Shown piece after piece: positions 46,937 through 57,560 of a stretch of 64,000 bases of DNA. Each line of letters begins with the position of its first letter. Positions within the stretch are counted from its first letter, which is position 1. Position numbers and translations under genes: made by a program. Origin of the DNA: Oscarella lobularis (Eukaryota > Porifera > Homoscleromorpha > Homosclerophorida > Oscarellidae); the NCBI RefSeq assembly GCF_947507565.1, contig NC_089182.1, positions 248,001 through 312,000 on the forward strand, written 5' to 3'. A model generated the notes under the pieces. It worked only from the letters and a program-made list of their open reading frames with translations. It ran no database searches and had not been told where the DNA came from.

Positions 46937-48804
46937 ATGGCATCGGCTCGAATCGACTCCGCATCCGCCTCGATGAGAAAACCGCGGGCTATCGTCTGGA
47001 AACGATCACTCGTACGATCGCTCCTCGTCGGAATCGTCCTTCTTCACGGTCAAGGTAAGTCCTCGCGCGCGCGCGCGCACGCCTATTTAGACGGGCACAA
47101 GATAACTTGGTGCGGAAAAACGACTCGCATTCCATCTGTTCTTCTTCAACCCTCAACATCCGCCTCATCTTTTATTCATTTTCTCTTCCCCTCTCCCTCC
47201 TCGCCCCTCGTCGTCTCTATAGAAGTTTCCGCGCTTCGCTGCTACTGCTCCGAAGACAATTGCGACGGTATCAACTACGACAACTGCGCCGACGGAGAGT
47301 GCCTCATTCAAAAGACGGACGCCGGCGGATTCATCTACGGCTGCGCGAGTCGGCCTTCCATCACCTGTAATCTTGAATCGACGCGCCTTTGCTGTACAAC
47401 CGATTTCTGCAACAAACCGCTCAATACGACGCCTCCTATGGCAACGCCTTCTGTCGAATCGCCCGAGTCTCCGTCGTCGTCATCCGGGACACTTCTCATC
47501 GTTCTCGCCGTCGTCGTTCCAATTGCCGTCGCCTGTCTTATTATCGTCGTCGTCGCTGCCGTGGTGACGAAAATTCGGGAACGGAGTCTTCTTCGGCGAC
47601 GTCACAATGGTGCTGCTACTACTACTACCGTCTCTATGGCAACGGGACGCGAAAACGGCGGAATCGTGGAAAACGGTCAATCGATTGAAATGTTGGAAAT
47701 CACGTGCTCGGGTAGCGGATCGGGTCTGCCGTTGCTCGAGCAACGAACGATAGCGCGTCAAATCGAATTGAAACGATGCATTGGGACGGGACGCTTCGGC
47801 GAAGTGTGGCTCGGCGCGTGGCGTCACGACGAAATCGCCGTGAAAATTCTCTCGTCGCGCGACGAACAGTCTTGGTTTCAAGAAGCGGAGATGTATCAGA
47901 CGGCAATGCTACATCACGAGAACGTTCTCGGTTTCATAGCGGCGGACAATTTGGACATAGGCACGTGGACGCAGTTATGGATGGTTATGGATTATCATCC
48001 GCGCGGTTCCCTCTTCGACGTCATCAGCCGCGAGACCATTACTCCGTATCAGATGTATCGTTTCGCCGCGTCGATTGCGAGCGGTCTCGCGCATCTGCAC
48101 ATGGAGATAATGGGCTCGAAAAGTCAGCCGGGTCTCGCTCACAAGCCGGCGATTGCCCATCGCGATATCAAGAGCAAGAATATTCTTGTCAAAAACGATG
48201 GCCAGTGTTGTATTGCCGATTTTGGATTGGCTGTGCGTCACGATCTCGTGCATGATACCATTGAGCATATATCGCGGAATTTGCAGCAGGGAACGAAACG
48301 CTACATGGCGCCGGAAGTGCTGGATGGCACGCTGAATTATAAGCTCTTTGATTCGTTTAAGCAGTGCGACGTCTACGCTATGGGACTCGTTTATTGGGAG
48401 ATTGCGAGGAGATGTGAATGTCCAGGTAAAATTAAATAGATAATGTATTTTCTTGATGTAGGTTGTCTGTGTTTTTTTTTTAGATATGCCTGCTGATGAT
48501 TACCAGCTTCCCTACTACGATTGCGTGGCTCCTGATCCTCCAATTGAAGAAATGAAGAAGGTCGTCTGCTGTGATGGCTATAGGCCCTTGATTCCTGAAC
48601 GATGGGAATATAATGACGTAAGTGCATGGCATTTCTTAGTCTTGGCAAAGAAAGATTACGTTGTTTCTTTAGAACTTGAAATTGATGGCTAAAATTATGA
48701 AGGAATGCTGGTATGCCAACGGACCAGCACGACTTACGGCTTTGAGAGTGAAGAAGAGCGTTGCTATCATGAAAGAAAATCAGAAAATGGGGTTTCCTTC
48801 GTAA
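46937..48804 (+). CDS. TGF-beta/activin type I receptor Ser/Thr kinase
   Basis: Start ATG 46937 ([15 protein letters not shown]) leads to a signal peptide ([14 protein letters not shown]) ended by an intron at 47055-47222. The ectodomain is a three-finger receptor domain ([11 protein letters not shown]...CLIQ...[10 protein letters not shown]). One transmembrane helix follows ([20 protein letters not shown]). The GS box reads [19 protein letters not shown], with Cys where most have Thr. The kinase shows [35 protein letters not shown] and [11 protein letters not shown]. The L45 loop reads [13 protein letters not shown], close to the ALK4/5/7 form (NKDNGTWTQL) and unlike BMP-type receptors, so signalling through Smad2/3 is expected. 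Two small exons finish the kinase ([12 protein letters not shown] and [20 protein letters not shown]). It stops at 48802-48804. No key residue is missing. Confidence 0.95.
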
Positions 48805-49201
48805 GGTAACTAAGTAATAGCTGTTTTAGTTTATGCTTCAGTACTGTAGAACGCTTTTAAGGATGCAAGGGGGGTATAGGGTGTCAGGAAGTGAAAAAAT
48901 AAAATTCCCGTAAAAAACACGTTGGAGTATGTTCGCTCTATAAACTCCGCAATCGCGCACGCTCGTGCAATTCTCGACTGCCCTTTTGATCGGCTGCTCA
49001 AAAACAGAAAAGTAAGCGTGCAACGGGGGTAGGAAAGGAACTCGAACGAGAGGCCGGGGTCCCCACGAATTGTTTTTCGCTTCCGACGTTCTTTTCGACG
49101 ATTTCTCATCGCTCCTGTCGACGATTCAGCTAGCTCGTTGCTGAAGACGGGTCGTTCGTGTACAGGCAAGAAAAAGGACGAGAATAAACGAGCGAGAAGC
49201 G

Positions 49202-49284
49202 ATGACGCGATACCGAATTGGCTCGCAGCTCAAAACGACGGACAAGCGGAAGTTCCAAGTCGGCTATTTTTACGACAACTCGTG
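49202..49284 (+). CDS. Possible isolated first exon (speculative)
   Basis: ATG 49202 opens a short exon-like frame ending near a GTGTAGG donor. It encodes KTTDKRKFQVGYFYD near its end. KR-x-x-x-x-Y-x-YD weakly resembles the first exon of class I histone deacetylases, but the next conserved HDAC block (GHPMKPHR) does not appear downstream. If real, it would be a truncated relic; chance is equally possible. Confidence 0.13.
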
Positions 49285-50643
49285 TAGGAATTCATTTATT
49301 TATTTAGAAATAAATCTACAAAAAAACGTGGCACATGCATGCAAAATCCTATCGTCCCGTCTTCATTCTCTCGGCTTCTTATCTTCGAGTTCGTTTTCTT
49401 CTGCCCTCTCGCCACGTATCCGCCTAGAAAAGAAAAGAAGGTTAGTCTCTGTCAAATCATCGTTTTACGTACCTTTTTCGTTGCGTCCATATTCGCGTTA
49501 CCCAGGCTACACCACGGGGAGGTTTGGACGCTTTCGTAGCCCAAGGCAGCCACCGCAAGCGATGACCACCCGTTCCAAAAATTTAGGGCGAGTTGCGGGT
49601 CCTCGGCCACTCCGATCAGTACCGCCTGGACGAGAGTCGGCCCCTAAAACCGAGTCCCCCGGCTCGTTGGTACCAAACTCTTCGGTATATGTTCCTGAGA
49701 AGAACCGGAGCTTGCGGAAGTGGAGAACGGCCGACCACTGTTTGTAGGAGTCGACAGGAAAGGCAGTGCAATGCCCAAGTCGAAGTCTCCTGGACCAGGT
49801 CATCCTCCGTCTAATCGTGCCTCTCGGGTGAGAAAAGTGCCGGCAACCAGACCGTAAATGAACACCCCCTCCAAGTCGTGCACTTCTCGTCCCGGGGTCT
49901 ACGGTGGGTGATCGCTTGGGTCCTCATGACACTGACATTCGATTTTTCTCTGATTAATATATTGATTCTATGCATGCATCCCCCTTCCCCTGTCTATTCC
50001 CGTCCCCTTCACTATCTCTTTTCTGCTTTCTGTCGGTTCTTTCTTTGTGTTTAACTAAATACAGTACAGTCGTGCCCGCTCGAGCCTAGCGCGGGCCGTA
50101 CTTGTTGGCAACAATAAGACTTTGGCGACCTTTACGCCCAGTGCGTAAACCGAGGCCGAAGCCCCCCATCGCCCTGCCTACGGGCTCCGGCACGGGATTA
50201 ATCCGTGGGCCACGCTGAAACAACAACCCGGGACTTGCCTTTTGTCTTCCCCCGAGCCGGTCCGATCAAGGAAGAGACGCAGCGAACCGCGACGCATCCA
50301 CCCTCAGCCGCAACTGAGGGGAAATCGGTGTGCGCTTCGCTTTTGAACCCTGTAGCCCCGCCCAGCGCGCTGATTGGTCCGTTTGGGTCACGTTGGGCTC
50401 GCTAAACGCTCTCATTGGTCCGAAAGATAGAGGCGTGAAACGCAAACCGGTTTGACGCGATAGATTGCATAACGATTTCTTTAGATGATGTAAGATTTGT
50501 CGCTCGCATCGAAACAAGATGGTGGAAAGAACGTGGTCAAACTGGAACGATCGACAATCCTTTTAGGTAAGAGTACTTTTCATTATTTCGCCACTCATTT
50601 TCGCGCGCGTACAGACCATTAGCGCGCTTTTCTTTTACGCGAA

Positions 50644-50835
50644 ATGCGTCATCGTCTTTTTCGTCGTCGCTTTCCTTCGGACAGCAATTTTCGCCAGCGC
50701 CTGCGTTTGCGTAGACCTTGGTTTTTCGAAAGGTAAAGCGATTCTCTTATGCGCGAAGGGTCTGGCAATCCTCTCGACTTTTTCTCTTCGTATAGCCGCC
50801 AAGAAGCGCGCACGAACGAAAAGTACGTCTATTAA
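50644..50835 (+). CDS. Possible short two-exon gene (speculative)
   Basis: An ATG frame (50644-50732) ends at AAAG|GTAAAG, with a plausible acceptor at 50794-50795 after CTCTTCGTATAG. The join keeps the frame to TAA 50833-50835. The product would be about 43 residues, strongly basic (MRHRLFRRRFPSDS) and of no known family. A donor-like AG|GTAAGAG also occurs at about 50568. This is supported only by splice signals. Confidence 0.12.
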
Positions 50836-52917
50836 CTAAAGACGAGATGGAAAGCTAAGAAATGAGACGATCGCGGTCTGAAAATCTAGGAGGCCCTCTT
50901 AGGTTTGCCACGTGACAAGGCATCCATTGCCAGAAGGCTCTGTCCATTGCCTTCCTTCGCTCGAACGACAGGCTTTTACGAAATTTAATTTCATCACTTC
51001 TCGTATGACGTTTGCGTGAGACGAAGTCAATTGCGCCGCGTGTCATCTTCGAATTGCTCGAATGGCGATAAATTGAATTTTTTTCACGAGCTGACCAATG
51101 GAATCTTCAATCGGACGAGGCAGATGCGGAAACTTGATTTTTCCAGTTATTTTTTTGTCTAGTTCTTTCCCTGATCCAACGAGACAGACTCAGGCATATA
51201 TTCCTGTGGGCCGAGCGAAACTGCCTATCTCACTAAAGCTGGAGTCTCTGAATGCCGGAGGAGGAGTTGCTCAAATAAGGACAAATCAATTATCATTGAC
51301 GAAAATTGGCTAATGAAACCTTCAACGATGTCTTTTCTCATCTGGTTGAGAGGGAAGGGACAGCGTGCCTTAGGGATGGCTGGGAAGAACGACACAGAAA
51401 AAACCACTGGAAAGAAAATCAATAATTAACTGGGACGAGAGCAAAACGTTCACTCTTACTGAAACAGGTATAATTTTCTTTTTCTTTGACTCTCTCTTTC
51501 TTGTTCTTGTAGGTTCATCAAAGGATCATACGGACGAGGTTGATGAAGAGCTTTCCGATGTCTTCGTTCACCCCTGGGCCCCGGGGTGACTAAATAAAAC
51601 CGGCCCAACTCGGTTGCCAAGAGGTTAAATTGGCTCCACCTGTTGATGAGGGTTATGCAGTGCACCCTCCCCCCTCCAGGACTGCGGTGGGTAAAAAAGT
51701 GGTCCCCCTGGAAATCAGGTTGGCAGAACTCACATCCGAGGGCTGCCAGTCCCAGGCGTCTGAGCCAGGAGAATAAACAGGCTGTAACTCCGATCGAGGG
51801 GAGTATGGAGTGACCCCCACTCTGAAGCCTGCATGAACCCCTCGTGGTCCGTGCAGGTGGACAGCGAACGTAGAAAAGACTATGTGCAAATTTTTTGTAC
51901 TTCCGGTTTATTTCCGTGTTTATTAAATAAAAAGATCTATTACACACATTGCGTCCGGCGCCTTTTTTGTTGACGGGGTCTTGCCCAGGACCCCGGCAGA
52001 GCAGTTTCATAATTTTATTTATGGGGTTGTGCTCAGGACCCGTCCACCCTAACTACAGCACAGCTAACATGCAAATACAATAAGTCAATGATAAATGCGT
52101 TTTCGTCTACGAGGAATTCAGCCCAGAGCACTGGATACAGGCACATTCTGCTGTAGAGACTACCACAGAGGAAAGTAGCCTCAAGCGGGAGACAAGCCAG
52201 AAATTGGGTAGTTTTTCTCCTCGAGGCCACGCACACTTCAAGGGAACGCACCTTGTAATTAAGTTTGAATTCCCCGTGGCCCGGGCAGCTAGCTGGGCCG
52301 TCCTCACCGTGTACCTCTTCTGCAGCATACAGGGCGGAAAATTTCACACGCGACGTGTCCGTCTTGCCAATAGGACCTCGGTCTGCCTTTTCGTTCCCGT
52401 CGCCGTATTCCCAGTCACGCTTACATCAGTATCTAAAAAATTTGAAGTCAATTTTCACATAGCAAAATTTTAGAAATCGGAAACTGAAAGGAACTCATCA
52501 AAACGATGCTTGAAACCTTCAGGCTATTTTTCGATCGAAGCGCACCGCAAAACAAACCGTAGGCGATAAGCGAAATGCTTTTCCGACGCGTTACGAGACC
52601 TCGCAGTGCGAAAAAGGAAGCAAGACTGAAGAACACTCCCCGCTTTGGATCGGAACGAATTAGCAGCGTCTTACCGGGGTTGTTTCGCTCCTTTTGAACT
52701 TCACTGCACATTGCAATGCAGCGCAGGGGTCGAGTTTGTTCGACTACAACGATTTCCGAGCCCAGACCATCGCTGCCACGCCGATCTCGTCTTGCACGTT
52801 TACCTTAGCTCAAGGAGAGACGTAACGAGCGCCAGACGACAGAAAGAAGAAAGAAAGAAAAGAAAGAAGATTGTATTGGATAGCGCGTTACGACTACGTC
52901 ATTCATCACATCCACGC

Positions 52918-54343
52918 CTAACAAAATTTGATGTTATCAATAGCAATATCTCCCTCTGTTCCGCTGCCGCCAATTTGAACGAGAAAACAAATAGTCATGA
53001 ATTTATACCACGACGGTTCAGTAGTGAGCAAAACTTCAGCCATTTGCCATTCACTGGATTGACTTCCAGAGCGCCTCCATAAGGTTGGTTTTTTTGCTGG
53101 TGCACAGCTTCCATAGTTCACTATTTGCTTTACACGCAGCTTGCCAACGTCCTTTCCGTGCATATGATAAGCAAAACTCATTCTTGTATATTTCTGCTGC
53201 GGTTTAATCTTTGGACTGCACAGCAACACCGTGTCACCGTGAATGGCCTTAAATGGTCTTTCCGCGTACACATAGTACTCTAAAGAAAGGTGATACGGTT
53301 TTGCTATAGAAAATAAGTTTCTGCTTTTACCTGATCCGCTGTATCCCGTTTGAGGACCAGTACCAAGAGTATCAGTGGATCCCCTTCCACGTTTCCACGC
53401 AAGGTTCTTTTTGCTTGACGACTTCCAATGACATAGTCCTTCCCCGACCTCAAAGCCACAGAATTTGCTTGCAGAAGGTCCTAACATCATGAAATACAAA
53501 CATAATTATGCTATCTTATGCTAATTATGCTAATTATGCTAATTATTGCTTACGTTTTATATATTGAACCATAGTAAGAACACAAACCGTTGCCGCATCA
53601 TTTGAAACACAGATATTATAGACGCCTTCTGCAAAACCCGTCACCGTGACCTCGAAAGCTTTGAGGGCACGATTTCCGGCAACTGGTTCAATTTTATTGA
53701 CGGTGTAATTCGCTCCGTTTGACGGCTCAACGATTTCGTAACCCAAATTAGGGCCCTTCACTGTAAAGAAGAAGGAGAACGGCTGGCCGACGACGGCCGT
53801 CACCTTCGCCGGAGGATTTATCCCGATTTGGGGCGGGTCGTCCTCGCACCTGGTGGGATTAGGGCAAGGTAAGACGCACACGTCGCAGCACGATTCCGCC
53901 GTCTGACGCCGTTCGGCGCCCTCTGGACACGACAGCGTAGGCGGACACTTCGTCGCTTCGGGATTCTCGTTGCATCGGACTCGTCCTTCGGAGCACGAAC
54001 AGTTCAGGCAGCCAATGTTGAAAGTCGCTCCGCGCGTGCACGAGCGTTTTGCTGTGCCCTGACACACTGGCTCGCCGCTGCCTTGCTTGCACGCGAGTCC
54101 GTCGTCGCAGTAGTGCCACGATGATCGTGATCCATCCTCCAGTTCAGGTGGATCGCATAACTCGTGCTCCTGCTTCGCGCACTCGTAGCAGCACGGACAG
54201 CGCTTGTCTGCGACGACGATGCCGCCCGGGCAGTCGAATGTTGTCTTGCATAGGCTCTTTATGCAGGGACGGCAGGGAGGAAATACCGATTGTGCCGCGG
54301 TGAGAGCAAGAAGGAGAAAGCTTAGAGTCAACGACGTCCACAT
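52918..54343 (-). CDS. Secreted IGFBP/VWC-like protein with C-terminal MAM domain, copy A
   Basis: Start ATG 54343 opens a signal peptide (MWTSLTLSFLLLALTAAQS). A cysteine-rich IGFBP-like module follows (CPGGIVVADKRCPCCYECAK, ending CDDGLACKQG...PVCQG). A VWC-like module comes next (CTRGATFNIGCLNCSCSEGRVRC...AESCCDVC). Then comes an Ig-like or cadherin-like beta domain (PPAKVTAVVGQPFSFFFTVKG...GVYNICVSND). After two short introns (about 53553-53484 and 53331-53285) a MAM domain follows: KFCGFEVGEGLCHW, YYVYAERPF, RMSFAYHMHG, SEWQMAEVLLTTE and GDIAIDNIKFC, stopping at 52918-52920. MAM domains mediate adhesion and IGFBP/VWC modules bind growth factors, so an extracellular matrix or ligand-binding role is likely. 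It is a tandem paralogue of the gene at 55443-56873, with clear but far from identical sequence. Confidence 0.87.
53518..53546. repeat. Tandem ATGCTAATT nonamers in an intron
   Basis: About three copies of ATGCTAATT lie in the intron preceding the MAM exon of copy A. They are absent at the matching place in copy B, so they arose after the gene duplication. Confidence 0.8.
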
Positions 54344-55442
54344 CTCGAACGAAATGAGAATGAAATCGTTGGAGGAGACGACGTTCCTTTATAGTCGCGC
54401 ACGCGATCGTTTCTTTTGTCTTGCACTTCCGGTGGGCGGGTTCACCGAGGTCACCATTCGGTGAAAACCGGACCGCAAGTGTGCGTCACAAGACTCATAA
54501 TGGCGACCTTTGTCACACGTCAGATGCCGACTAATAAAACGGCACCTGATTTCTGTTCGACTAACGATGCATAATAACTAGGTAGATGAGCCACAAACGT
54601 GATCGATGGTACCACTCTTCCGGCACTCTCCTGTTCGGCTCTCTGAATAGACGACAGCGTTTGCCTAGCGGATGTTTGCACCCTGGAAAATGCCAGGAAC
54701 CTCGGCTTGGCTAGCTGTCTGGTTTAATTACACAAAGACCACAACATATGGGTCCACGATAGTCATTACAGTATGTCTCTTCCCACGGGTTACCATCTAA
54801 CCGAGGTTCTAACGGGAATCAGGATGTGACCGTAGTTCCCAGGTCCCAGGTCCCTCTCTAAAACCTCTTAAAAAAGAGAAAACGATCCGGTTCCTACACC
54901 CCGCCATCCCACGAAATGCAATTACGTCTAACCGCCCTGACGCAGAGCTATAGTGTAAACGATTTCCACGGGTACCTCACGTCATGATTGAATTGGGTTC
55001 AGTAAGGTCAGACATAAAATCAGGAGAGCAACCGATCTCACCTGCCCAAGATGACTCACAACAATCACCAATTTGGCAAATCATAGTAAGACCACCTACA
55101 CGCTTTATGAGATCCGGGTATAGATTTTATTTCCTACAGTTGGGTCCGGGCTCAATCGCGATTGGAAGCCTATGCTCACTAACGTAGAGGCATCGCTGCG
55201 AGACCTCGACCCGTAATGGCGATCAGGAAGGCCGAAGCGCTCCTTGGCGCTTTGGAACTGAACGAAGAGCATCTTACCTGGATTATTCGGTTCGTTTTGC
55301 ACTCGATGGAGCTGGTGGCAAGCAAGAGTTCGGGCTCAGTGCTCACAAACGCACAGAAAGATCCCTGATGCCACAGTAAACGTAAGGTAGCGCGTTACCA
55401 TGCGTCATTCATCCATACATAGACACACCCACACTACACAGT
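54344..55442. other. Intergenic region between the two paralogues
   Basis: From left to right: the upstream region of copy A, similar to that of copy B (both contain an ACGACAGCGTTTGCCTAG segment); a decayed USP37 3' end on the minus strand (54795-55110, listed separately); then the 3' flank of copy B. No intact gene is present. Confidence 0.6.
54795..55110 (-). pseudogene. Decayed 3' fragment of USP37 from tandem duplication
   Basis: Read on the minus strand, this matches the last exons of the intact USP37 (57233-57560). The segment before 55035 reads TATGATTTG...GTGAGTCATCTTGGG against YDLVSVVSHLGE. Next, CATGACGTGAGGTACCCG then TGGAAATCG corresponds to the YDVAKDAWKS exon. The AACCGGATC intron segment, GGGAACTACGG (for the GSCGY exon) and AACCTCGGTTA follow in the same order and spacing. 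Frameshifts, an insertion after TATGATTTG and in-frame stops show it is not coding. The upstream catalytic exons are absent. Confidence 0.65.
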
Positions 55443-57560
55443 TTACGAAAACTTGATGCTATCAATAGCAATATCTCCCTCTGTGCTGTCGCCATCAATT
55501 CTAACGACAAAACAAATAGTCATGTGTTTATACAACGACGATTCAGTAGTGAGCAAAACTTCTGCCGTTTGCCATTCATCGGATTGATTTCCAGAAAGCT
55601 TCCATAAGGTCGTTCTATTCTTTAAACTTCCGAAGTTTATTGTTTGCTTGACACGCAGATCGCCAACATCCTCTCCGTGCATATGATAAGCAAAACTCAT
55701 TCTTGTATAATTCTGCTTTGGTTGAATCTTTCGACTGCACAATGACGCCCTGTCGTTTGCTTTGTACACACTTTTCCGCTCCACGTACACATAATACTCT
55801 AAAAAAGAAAACACGCGTTTGTCTTGGGATAAACATAAAAAATGATTTTTGCTTTACCTGATCCTTCGAATCCCGCTTGGGGACCGGTCTCCGTAATATC
55901 AGTGGGTCCCCTTGCCGGTCCCTTTTGACGTTGCCATACAACTCCATGGTTGCTTGACGGCTTCCAACGACACATTTCTTCCTCGACCTCAAAGCCACAG
56001 AATTTGCTCACGGGAGGCGCTAAAATCGTCAAATACATAATAAAATATTTACCGGTATCTTCAAAATCACTTACCCTTTACATATTGGACGATAGTAACA
56101 ACAAATAACGTTTCGAAATCGTTAGAAACGCTGATATTATAGACACCTCCTACGGAACCTTTCACAGTGATCTTGTAAGCTTCGAAGATAACGCTTCCTT
56201 CGACTCTTTCAACGTCTTCAACAGTGTAATTCGCTCCGTCTGACGGCTCCACGATATCGTAACCCACGTTGCTGCCGGTGACTGTAAAGGTAAAGGAGAA
56301 CGGATCGCCGACGACAGGCGTAATTTTCGCCGGAGGACGTCTCATGATAATCGGCGGATCGCCCGGCTCGCAAAGGCCACTAGGACTGAGACAAGAAGCG
56401 ACGCACTCATGTACTTCGCAGCACGATTCGGCCGTCCGACGCCGTGTGTGGCCACTTGGACACGGCGGCAGCGTCGGCGAAAACGGCGTCGACGGTGTCG
56501 GACACCGACGAATCGCTTCTGGATTCTGGTCACATTGGGTTCGTCCTTCGGAGCACGAACAGTTGAGGCAGCCGACGTTGAAAGTCGTTCCGCGCGGACA
56601 CGAGCGATCCGCCGTACCCTGGCACACGCCGTCCATGCATTCGAGTCCGTCGTCGCAGTAGTGCCTCGACGACAAATCGCATTTTTCGTTCTTTTGCTGA
56701 GCGCACTGGAAGCAGCGCGGACATTCCCTGTTGTCGACGACGATGCCGCCCAGGCAGTCGAATCCTCCGCATGTGCTCTTGTCCTCGAAAAAAAGACATG
56801 CATCGGATGATGACGTTGCTTTTGACGCTGCAAGAGCAAGAAGAAGAGAGCGTAGAGCCAACGACGTCCACATCTCGAAGGGTGGGTGGGTGAATGAGTC
56901 GTTTGGAGGCAGCTGCGCTCTTTTTTATCCTGTCTTAGCATCCGGTGGGCGGCGAGTTCTAAGCAAACCGCAAACGTGCAGCATCTAAATTCTGCTTCAT
57001 TAACGTCATTAACGATGCATAAACGATAAGCCAAATAAATTACTCTACTAACGTCCCCTGTTCAGCACTCAGCTCGACTTCAGAGACGACAGCGTTTGCC
57101 TAGGAAAAACATAGAGATCCTTTTGCGTGCAGGAACCCCGGTTTGACCATGAGAATCATAGGTTCCTCCTCCTCCTCCTCCCACACGGGTTAGCAACCGA
57201 GGTTCTGGTTCTGCTACGTGCAACATAACATATTACCTTTGTGCGAAAAAGAAAATGTAGCCGCAACTCCCACGTTCCTTTCTCACTCTCGATTCCGAAG
57301 TCTAAATAAAAACGCAAGATCCGGTTTAAAAAAAGCGAAAGGATGCCGGCATTACGCAGACGCAACCATTTCTCACCTTCGACACAATGGAGTCGTTGCA
57401 CGACTTCCACGCGTCCTTTGCAACGTCATAGATGTCGGCAACGTAGTGGCCTGTTCGTGTCCGGTTCAAGCGAAATCAAAAAAGGAAAGTGCGGTGAGCT
57501 CACCAGCTGATGACGCCTCTCCGAGATGGCTAACAACGCTAACCAAATCATACGTCAAGT
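55170..57560. repeat. Right copy of the tandem segmental duplication
   Basis: This is the homologue of 52550-55110. Its USP37 end is intact and continues into the full gene, so this side probably keeps the original arrangement, and the left copy was cut off inside USP37 at the duplication junction. Confidence 0.68.
55443..56873 (-). CDS. Secreted IGFBP/VWC-like protein with C-terminal MAM domain, copy B
   Basis: Start ATG 56873 gives a signal peptide (MWTSLALRSLLLALAASKA). The domain order is the same as in copy A: IGFBP-like (CLGGIVVDNRECPRCFQCAQ, CDDGLECMDGVCQG), VWC-like (CPRGTTFNVGCLNCSCSEGR...AESCCEVHEC), a beta-sandwich domain (PPAKITPVVGDPFSFTFTVTG...GVYNISVSND), and MAM after introns at about 56073 and 55858-55803 (KFCGFEVEEEMCRW, YYVYVERKS, MSFAYHMHGEDVG, SDEWQTAEVLLTTE, GDIAIDSIKFS). 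It stops at 55443-55445. Compared with copy A it has a shorter first cysteine module, a Pro/Ser insertion before the CPSGHTRRR segment and a different loop in the MAM domain. The final Cys of copy A is Ser here. Intron positions are shared, which proves common descent. Confidence 0.88.

Larger units (their letters stand above)
48805..52917. other. Gene-poor, probably repeat-derived region
   Basis: In 4.1 kb between two genes I recognise no intact gene. The base composition and texture differ from the flanking genes: long stretches with scattered stops in all frames, GC-rich blocks (49580-49700, 50080-50220, 51580-51780), and polyA-signal-like AATAAA at 51593, 51771 and 51927. Open frames of 185 codons (51456-52010, minus) and about 90-105 codons (52033-52347 minus; 52204-52473 plus) show no family I know. 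The GC-rich blocks could be decayed retroelement or non-coding RNA sequence; I could not pair long terminal repeats. Two weak exon candidates are listed separately. Confidence 0.45.
52550..55110. repeat. Left copy of a tandem segmental duplication
   Basis: This stretch contains the first secreted IGFBP/MAM gene, its 3' and 5' flanks, and a decayed copy of the 3' end of USP37. It is homologous, in the same order, to about 55170-57560. Matching landmarks include the CGAGACCTCG...TCTTACC downstream segment (52600-52680 against 55198-55275), the ACGACAGCGTTTGCCTAG upstream segment (54651 against 57081) and the ACCGAGGTTCT segment (54799 against 57196). Confidence 0.7.

Noticed and set aside
49560-49700. 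GC-rich block as a 5S rRNA or tRNA gene
   Set aside because: It shares short words with 5S-type internal promoters, but no complete fold or B-box arrangement could be built.
49339-49803. Frames of 66-181 codons in the gene-poor region
   Set aside because: No start context, no splice logic and no recognisable family; kept only as part of the unassigned region.
50063-50100. TACAGTACAGTCGTGCC as a second end of the inverted-repeat element
   Set aside because: Only about the first 12 bases match the 32-base end and no partner in inverse orientation was found nearby.
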